A stretch of 64,000 nucleotides of DNA from Anderseniella sp963700895. GTDB taxonomy: Bacteria; Pseudomonadota; Alphaproteobacteria; Rhizobiales; Aestuariivirgaceae. Positions within the stretch are counted from its first letter, which is position 1. Each line of letters starts with the position of its first letter. Shown one piece after another: positions 60,857 through 64,000 of the stretch. Made by a program: the position numbers and the translations under genes. The notes under the pieces were generated by a model. It did not search any database. It saw only the letters and a list, made by a program, of their open reading frames with translations, and was not told the origin of the DNA. Location: positions 1-64,000 of the forward strand of contig CAVOZI010000002.1 in NCBI GenBank assembly GCA_963700895.1, read 5' to 3'.

Positions 60857-61439
60857 GATTGATCCTGCCGCCCTCCCGGAGCAGGGCTGACGTTCCGGGC
60901 AGGATCCGGTCAATGCCGTGAAAGCATAGCCGGGCTTCACCGCTCATTATGACAACGTCGCCCGAGCGCAGCTTCACCGAAGACGTTGGCGACTTGCGCT
61001 CCAGACCGCCCACACGGAACACCGCGGTATCGCCCAGCGAAACGGAGATAACGGGCGCATTGAAATCTTCTTCGTCCCGGTCCTGGTGGAGGCCCATGCC
61101 CGCCACTGCATCATAAAAATTCACCAGGCAGGCCTGCGGCGGATGCGGGTACCCCGCAACCGCGCGCCACAGGTCGAGCAGGATCGCTGGCATGGCGGGC
61201 CAGGGCCTGCCAGTAAGCGGATGGTGCGGCTGATACCGGTAACCCTGCCGGTCGCTGACCCAGCCCAGCTCTCCAAGATTGGTCATCCGGACCGAGAACG
61301 GCTTGCCGGTGCGCGGCATGACGGGCTGGAACAAAGGTGCATCCGAGACCGCGCTTCGTAGCAGCGTTACCAGCTCCTGCTGTGTACCGGCATCGAAGTA
61401 GCCGGGAAGAAAAGTCAGCCCAGCAATCTGCATGTTCAT
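60828..61439 (-). CDS. alkB: AlkB-type 2-oxoglutarate/Fe(II) dioxygenase
   Basis: Oxidative demethylase for alkylated DNA. 203 residues. The iron ligands are visible as His and Asp in GLHQDRDEEDF and His in CFHGIDRI, and the 2-oxoglutarate arginines as INLTLRRV. ATG 61439 has GGGAG upstream. It is inserted on the opposite strand between grpE and dnaK; the RpoH promoter of dnaK lies just beyond its start. Confidence 0.92.
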   Translation of the reverse strand: MNMQIAGLTFLPGYFDAGTQQELVTLLRSAVSDAPLFQPVMPRTGKPFSVRMTNLGELGWVSDRQGYRYQPHHPLTGRPWPAMPAILLDLWRAVAGYPHPPQACLVNFYDAVAGMGLHQDRDEEDFNAPVISVSLGDTAVFRVGGLERKSPTSSVKLRSGDVVIMSGEARLCFHGIDRILPGTSALLREGGRINLTLRRVDCP

Positions 61440-61450
61440 TACCAAGCTCC

Positions 61451-61479
61451 CTTGATGGAGCGTGAACTGGCTCCTATAT
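61451..61479 (+). promoter_or_regulatory. RpoH (heat-shock sigma)-type promoter of dnaK
   Basis: CTTG (61451-61454), 18 bp, then CCTATAT (61473-61479). This matches the alphaproteobacterial RpoH pattern CTTG-N17/18-CYTATNT. It predicts a leader of about 145 nt before dnaK. Confidence 0.6.
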
Positions 61480-61630
61480 AGCCCTCGAACGCAAGGCAAA
61501 GGCCGATTCACCGTGCAAATCTGCCTTGCTTGTCTAAGTACAGCAACCGGGGTCTGTCACCGGAACATCCGGCCAATTGTGAGCCTTGAGGAACAGGGGC
61601 GCGAGCGGCAGACCGCTAATGGAGGGCTAA

Positions 61631-63547
61631 ATGGGTAAGGTTATCGGTATCGACCTCGGCACCACGAACTCGTGCGTTGCGGTCATGGAAGGGGGAAGCC
61701 CCAAGGTCGTTGAAAATGCAGAGGGCGCGCGCACCACGCCGTCGATCGTTGCGTTCACCGGGGACGGCGAAACTCTTGTAGGCCAGCCGGCCAAGCGCCA
61801 GGCGGTCACCAACCCGGAAAACACGTTCTTTGCCATCAAGCGCCTGATCGGACGGCGCTACGATGACCCGATGGTCGAGAAGGACAAGAAGCTGGTTCCC
61901 TACAACATCGTCAAGGCCGACAACGGCGATGCGTGGGTCGAGTCCAGCGGCAAGAAGTATGCTCCTTCGCAGATCTCCGCCATGACGCTCCAGAAGATGA
62001 AGGAAACCGCCGAGCGCCACCTTGGCGAGCCGGTCACGCAGGCCGTCATCACCGTTCCTGCCTACTTCAACGACAGTCAGCGCCAGGCCACGAAGGACGC
62101 TGGCAAGATTGCCGGGCTGGAAGTGCTGCGCATCATCAACGAACCGACCGCTGCTGCCCTGGCCTATGGCCTCGACAAGAAGGAGGCCGGCACGATTGCC
62201 GTGTACGACCTTGGCGGCGGTACCTTCGACGTGTCGATTCTCGAGATCGGTGACGGCGTGTTCGAGGTGAAGTCGACCAATGGCGACACCTTTCTTGGCG
62301 GTGAAGACTTCGACATGCGCATCGTCGACTACCTTGCCGACGAGTTCAAAAAGGAAAGCAGCATCGACCTGCGCAACGACAAGCTGGCCCTGCAGCGTCT
62401 CAAGGAAGCTGCCGAAAAAGCCAAGATCGAGTTGTCATCCTCGACCCAGACGGAAGTAAACCTGCCGTTCATCACTGCTGACCAGTCAGGTCCGAAGCAC
62501 CTGACCCTGAAGCTGAGCCGTGCCAAGCTGGAGTCGCTTGTCGATGACCTGATCCAGCGCACCGTTGCACCCTGCAAGGCGGCGCTCAAGGATGCCGGGC
62601 TGTCTGCTGCAGACATCGACGAAGTCGTTCTCGTCGGTGGCATGACCCGCATGCCCAAGGTCATCGAAACAGTGAAGTCGTTCTTCGGCAAGGAGCCGCA
62701 CAAGGGCGTAAACCCGGATGAGGTGGTCGCCATCGGCGCTGCCATCCAGGCTGGCGTGCTGCAGGGCGAAGTGAAGGACGTACTGTTGCTCGACGTCACG
62801 CCGCTGTCGCTGGGCATCGAGACGCTGGGTGGCGTGTTCACCCGCCTGATCGACCGCAACACCACGATCCCCACCAAGAAGAGCCAGGTGTTCTCGACCG
62901 CGGACGACAACCAGACGGCGGTTACCATCCGGGTGTTCCAGGGCGAGCGCGAAATGGCGGCGCACAACAAGATGCTCGGCCAGTTCGACCTGATGGGCAT
63001 TCCCCCGGCACCGCGCGGCGTTCCGCAGATCGAGGTTACCTTCGACATCGACGCCAACGGTATTGTCAACGTCTCTGCCAAGGACAAGGCCACGAGCAAG
63101 GAGCAGCAGATCCGCATCCAGGCCTCCGGCGGTCTGTCCGACGACGAGATCAACAACATGGTCAAGGATGCCGAGGCTCATGCCGAGGAAGACAAGAAGC
63201 GCAAGCAGCTTGTCGAAGCCAAGAACCATGCCGAAGCGCTGATTCACTCCACCGAGAAATCGCTGGTGGAGTACGGCGACAAGGTCTCGGAAGCCGACAA
63301 GTCGGCCGTCACCGCGGCGATTGCAGAGCTCAAGACGGCCGTGGAAGGCGAGGATACTGCCAACATCGAGGCCAAGACCAACGCGCTGGCTCAGGTTGCG
63401 ATGAAACTCGGCGAAGCCATGTATCAGAACCAGCAGTCGGATGCCGGCAGCGATGGCGAGGGAAGCAAGTCTTCCAGCACCGACGACGACGTCGTTGATG
63501 CCGATTTCGAGGAAGTCCAGGACGACGACAACAAGAAAGCGTCGTAA
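61631..63547 (+). CDS. dnaK: Chaperone protein DnaK (Hsp70)
   Basis: ATP-dependent folding chaperone, 638 residues. ATPase domain: GIDLGTTNSCVAVMEG, VPAYFNDSQRQATKDAG, VYDLGGGTFDVSIL, VLVGGMTRMPKV; then the peptide-binding domain, lid helices and the acidic tail DDDVVDADFEEVQDDD. ATG 61631 with GGAGGG upstream. dnaJ follows after 127 bp containing two hairpins. Confidence 0.98.
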   Translation: MGKVIGIDLGTTNSCVAVMEGGSPKVVENAEGARTTPSIVAFTGDGETLVGQPAKRQAVTNPENTFFAIKRLIGRRYDDPMVEKDKKLVPYNIVKADNGDAWVESSGKKYAPSQISAMTLQKMKETAERHLGEPVTQAVITVPAYFNDSQRQATKDAGKIAGLEVLRIINEPTAAALAYGLDKKEAGTIAVYDLGGGTFDVSILEIGDGVFEVKSTNGDTFLGGEDFDMRIVDYLADEFKKESSIDLRNDKLALQRLKEAAEKAKIELSSSTQTEVNLPFITADQSGPKHLTLKLSRAKLESLVDDLIQRTVAPCKAALKDAGLSAADIDEVVLVGGMTRMPKVIETVKSFFGKEPHKGVNPDEVVAIGAAIQAGVLQGEVKDVLLLDVTPLSLGIETLGGVFTRLIDRNTTIPTKKSQVFSTADDNQTAVTIRVFQGEREMAAHNKMLGQFDLMGIPPAPRGVPQIEVTFDIDANGIVNVSAKDKATSKEQQIRIQASGGLSDDEINNMVKDAEAHAEEDKKRKQLVEAKNHAEALIHSTEKSLVEYGDKVSEADKSAVTAAIAELKTAVEGEDTANIEAKTNALAQVAMKLGEAMYQNQQSDAGSDGEGSKSSSTDDDVVDADFEEVQDDDNKKAS

Positions 63548-63562
63548 CATATGAAGGTCGGA

Positions 63563-63590
63563 TCCGGGGCGGGGCTTGCCCGTCCCCGGA
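63563..63590. repeat. Strong GC hairpin in the dnaK-dnaJ gap
   Basis: TCCGGGG (63563-63569) pairs with CCCCGGA (63584-63590), and inner CGGG with CCCG, around a 5-base loop with one bulge. There is no T-run, so it is more likely an mRNA-stabilising or partial-attenuation structure that lowers dnaJ relative to dnaK. A weaker dyad with AGTTGC and GCAACT arms follows at 63602-63623. Confidence 0.55.
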
Positions 63591-63674
63591 GCGATCATGC
63601 AAGTTGCACTGTAGTGCGCAACTCCAATCCGGCATACCAGCCGGATTTGCCGCGATAGACTGGACCAACCCGAC

Positions 63675-64000
63675 ATGGCGAAGCGTGACTACTATGAAGT
63701 TCTAGGCGTCTCCCGGAACGCCGACGAGAAGGAGCTGAAAGGCGCCTTCCGGAAAATGGCCAAGAAGTATCACCCGGATGCCAACCCCGGGGACAACACG
63801 GCCGAACAAAAATTCAAGGAAGTCAATGAGGCCTACGAGGCCCTGAAGGATCCGCAGAAGCGGGCTGCCTACGACCGTTTCGGGCATGCCGCCTTCGAGG
63901 ATGGACGTGGACCATTTGGCGGTGGTGGCCCCGGTGGCGCCGGGTTTGGTCCGGAATTTTCCTCCTCGATGTCGGACATTTTCGAGGACCTGTTCGGAGA
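63675..64000 (+). CDS. dnaJ: Chaperone protein DnaJ, 5' part only
   Basis: Hsp40 partner of DnaK. The first 108 residues are present: the J domain MAKRDYYEVLGVSRNADEKE with the HPD motif (KKYHPDANPGDN), then the Gly/Phe-rich region (FGGGGPGGAGFG). The gene runs off the right edge before the zinc-finger domain. Confidence 0.97.
   Translation, partial: MAKRDYYEVLGVSRNADEKELKGAFRKMAKKYHPDANPGDNTAEQKFKEVNEAYEALKDPQKRAAYDRFGHAAFEDGRGPFGGGGPGGAGFGPEFSSSMSDIFEDLFG

Noticed and set aside
1..64000. Search for CRISPR arrays, insertion sequences, prophage, toxin-antitoxin or defence genes.
   Set aside because: No tandem spaced repeats, transposase, integrase or defence motifs were seen; all stretches over 300 bp except the dnaA upstream region are coding.

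Overview
The window is GC-rich core chromosome from an alphaproteobacterium, most likely of the Hyphomicrobiales (rhizobial order). The evidence is gene content and order: dnaA-dnaN-recF-gyrB; rpsT, enoyl-CoA hydratase and mutM next to ubiE-ubiB-coaBC-dut; an Irr-type Fur regulator divergent from fabA-fabB-fabI; the chain rimP-nusA-ylxR-infB-rbfA-truB-rpsO-pnp; metK beside a PraR/PhrR-type regulator and lnt; perfect CtrA boxes; and an alphaproteobacterial RpoH-type promoter before dnaK. Coding density is very high. I saw no insertion sequence, prophage, CRISPR array, rRNA or tRNA gene. Nearly every gene is housekeeping.

Layout. 1-8.3 kb (minus): 5' part of a class A penicillin-binding protein, then gyrB, recF, dnaN and dnaA (transcribed dnaA to gyrB), a 0.66-kb regulatory gap rich in inverted repeats with a CtrA box, and rpsT. 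8.5-10.2 kb (minus): enoyl-CoA hydratase and mutM. 10.3-15.2 kb (plus): ubiE, ubiB, coaBC, dut, moeB. 15.2-17.9 kb (minus): fabI, fabB, fabA, divergent from irr. 18.6-20.4 kb: an SH3-domain envelope protein and a D-2-hydroxyacid dehydrogenase. 20.5-30.1 kb (minus): the rimP-to-pnp transcription/translation superoperon. 30.3-43.3 kb (minus): trmB, metK, praR, lnt, corC, ybeY, phoH, miaB, a fused tsaB-rimI, an Nfu-type Fe-S scaffold, trpS and murJ. 43.4-55.0 kb (minus): glnD, mutS, a hybrid histidine kinase, comM, gshB, yraN, rsmI. 55.1-58.9 kb: a lppC-like lipoprotein (plus), then hemW, rdgB and rph (minus). 59.0-64 kb: hrcA, grpE, alkB (minus), dnaK and the start of dnaJ.

The genes group by job: replication initiation and repair (dnaA, dnaN, recF, gyrB, mutM, mutS, alkB), membrane lipid and wall synthesis (fabA/B/I, lnt, murJ, PBP, lppC), ubiquinone, CoA and nucleotide-pool metabolism, translation and RNA processing, iron and Fe-S control (irr, nfu, hemW), and protein folding (hrcA, grpE, dnaK, dnaJ).

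Sequence quality matters here. At least eight single- or double-base frameshifts interrupt dut (2), moeB (2), fabI, fabB, pnp and lppC. Several are essential genes and most shifts sit in or beside short base runs, so sequencing or assembly error is the likeliest cause. I annotate each as one gene spanning the shifts.

The most interesting non-coding signals are: two perfect TTAA-N7-TTAA CtrA boxes (before dnaA and before the PBP gene); a GANTC-bearing 10-bp inverted repeat and other repeats before dnaA; a promoter, extended hairpin and intrinsic terminator wedged between trmB and rimP (an attenuating leader or a small RNA); and an ICE-like palindrome before the Fe-S scaffold gene. No wholly new multi-gene system is visible.
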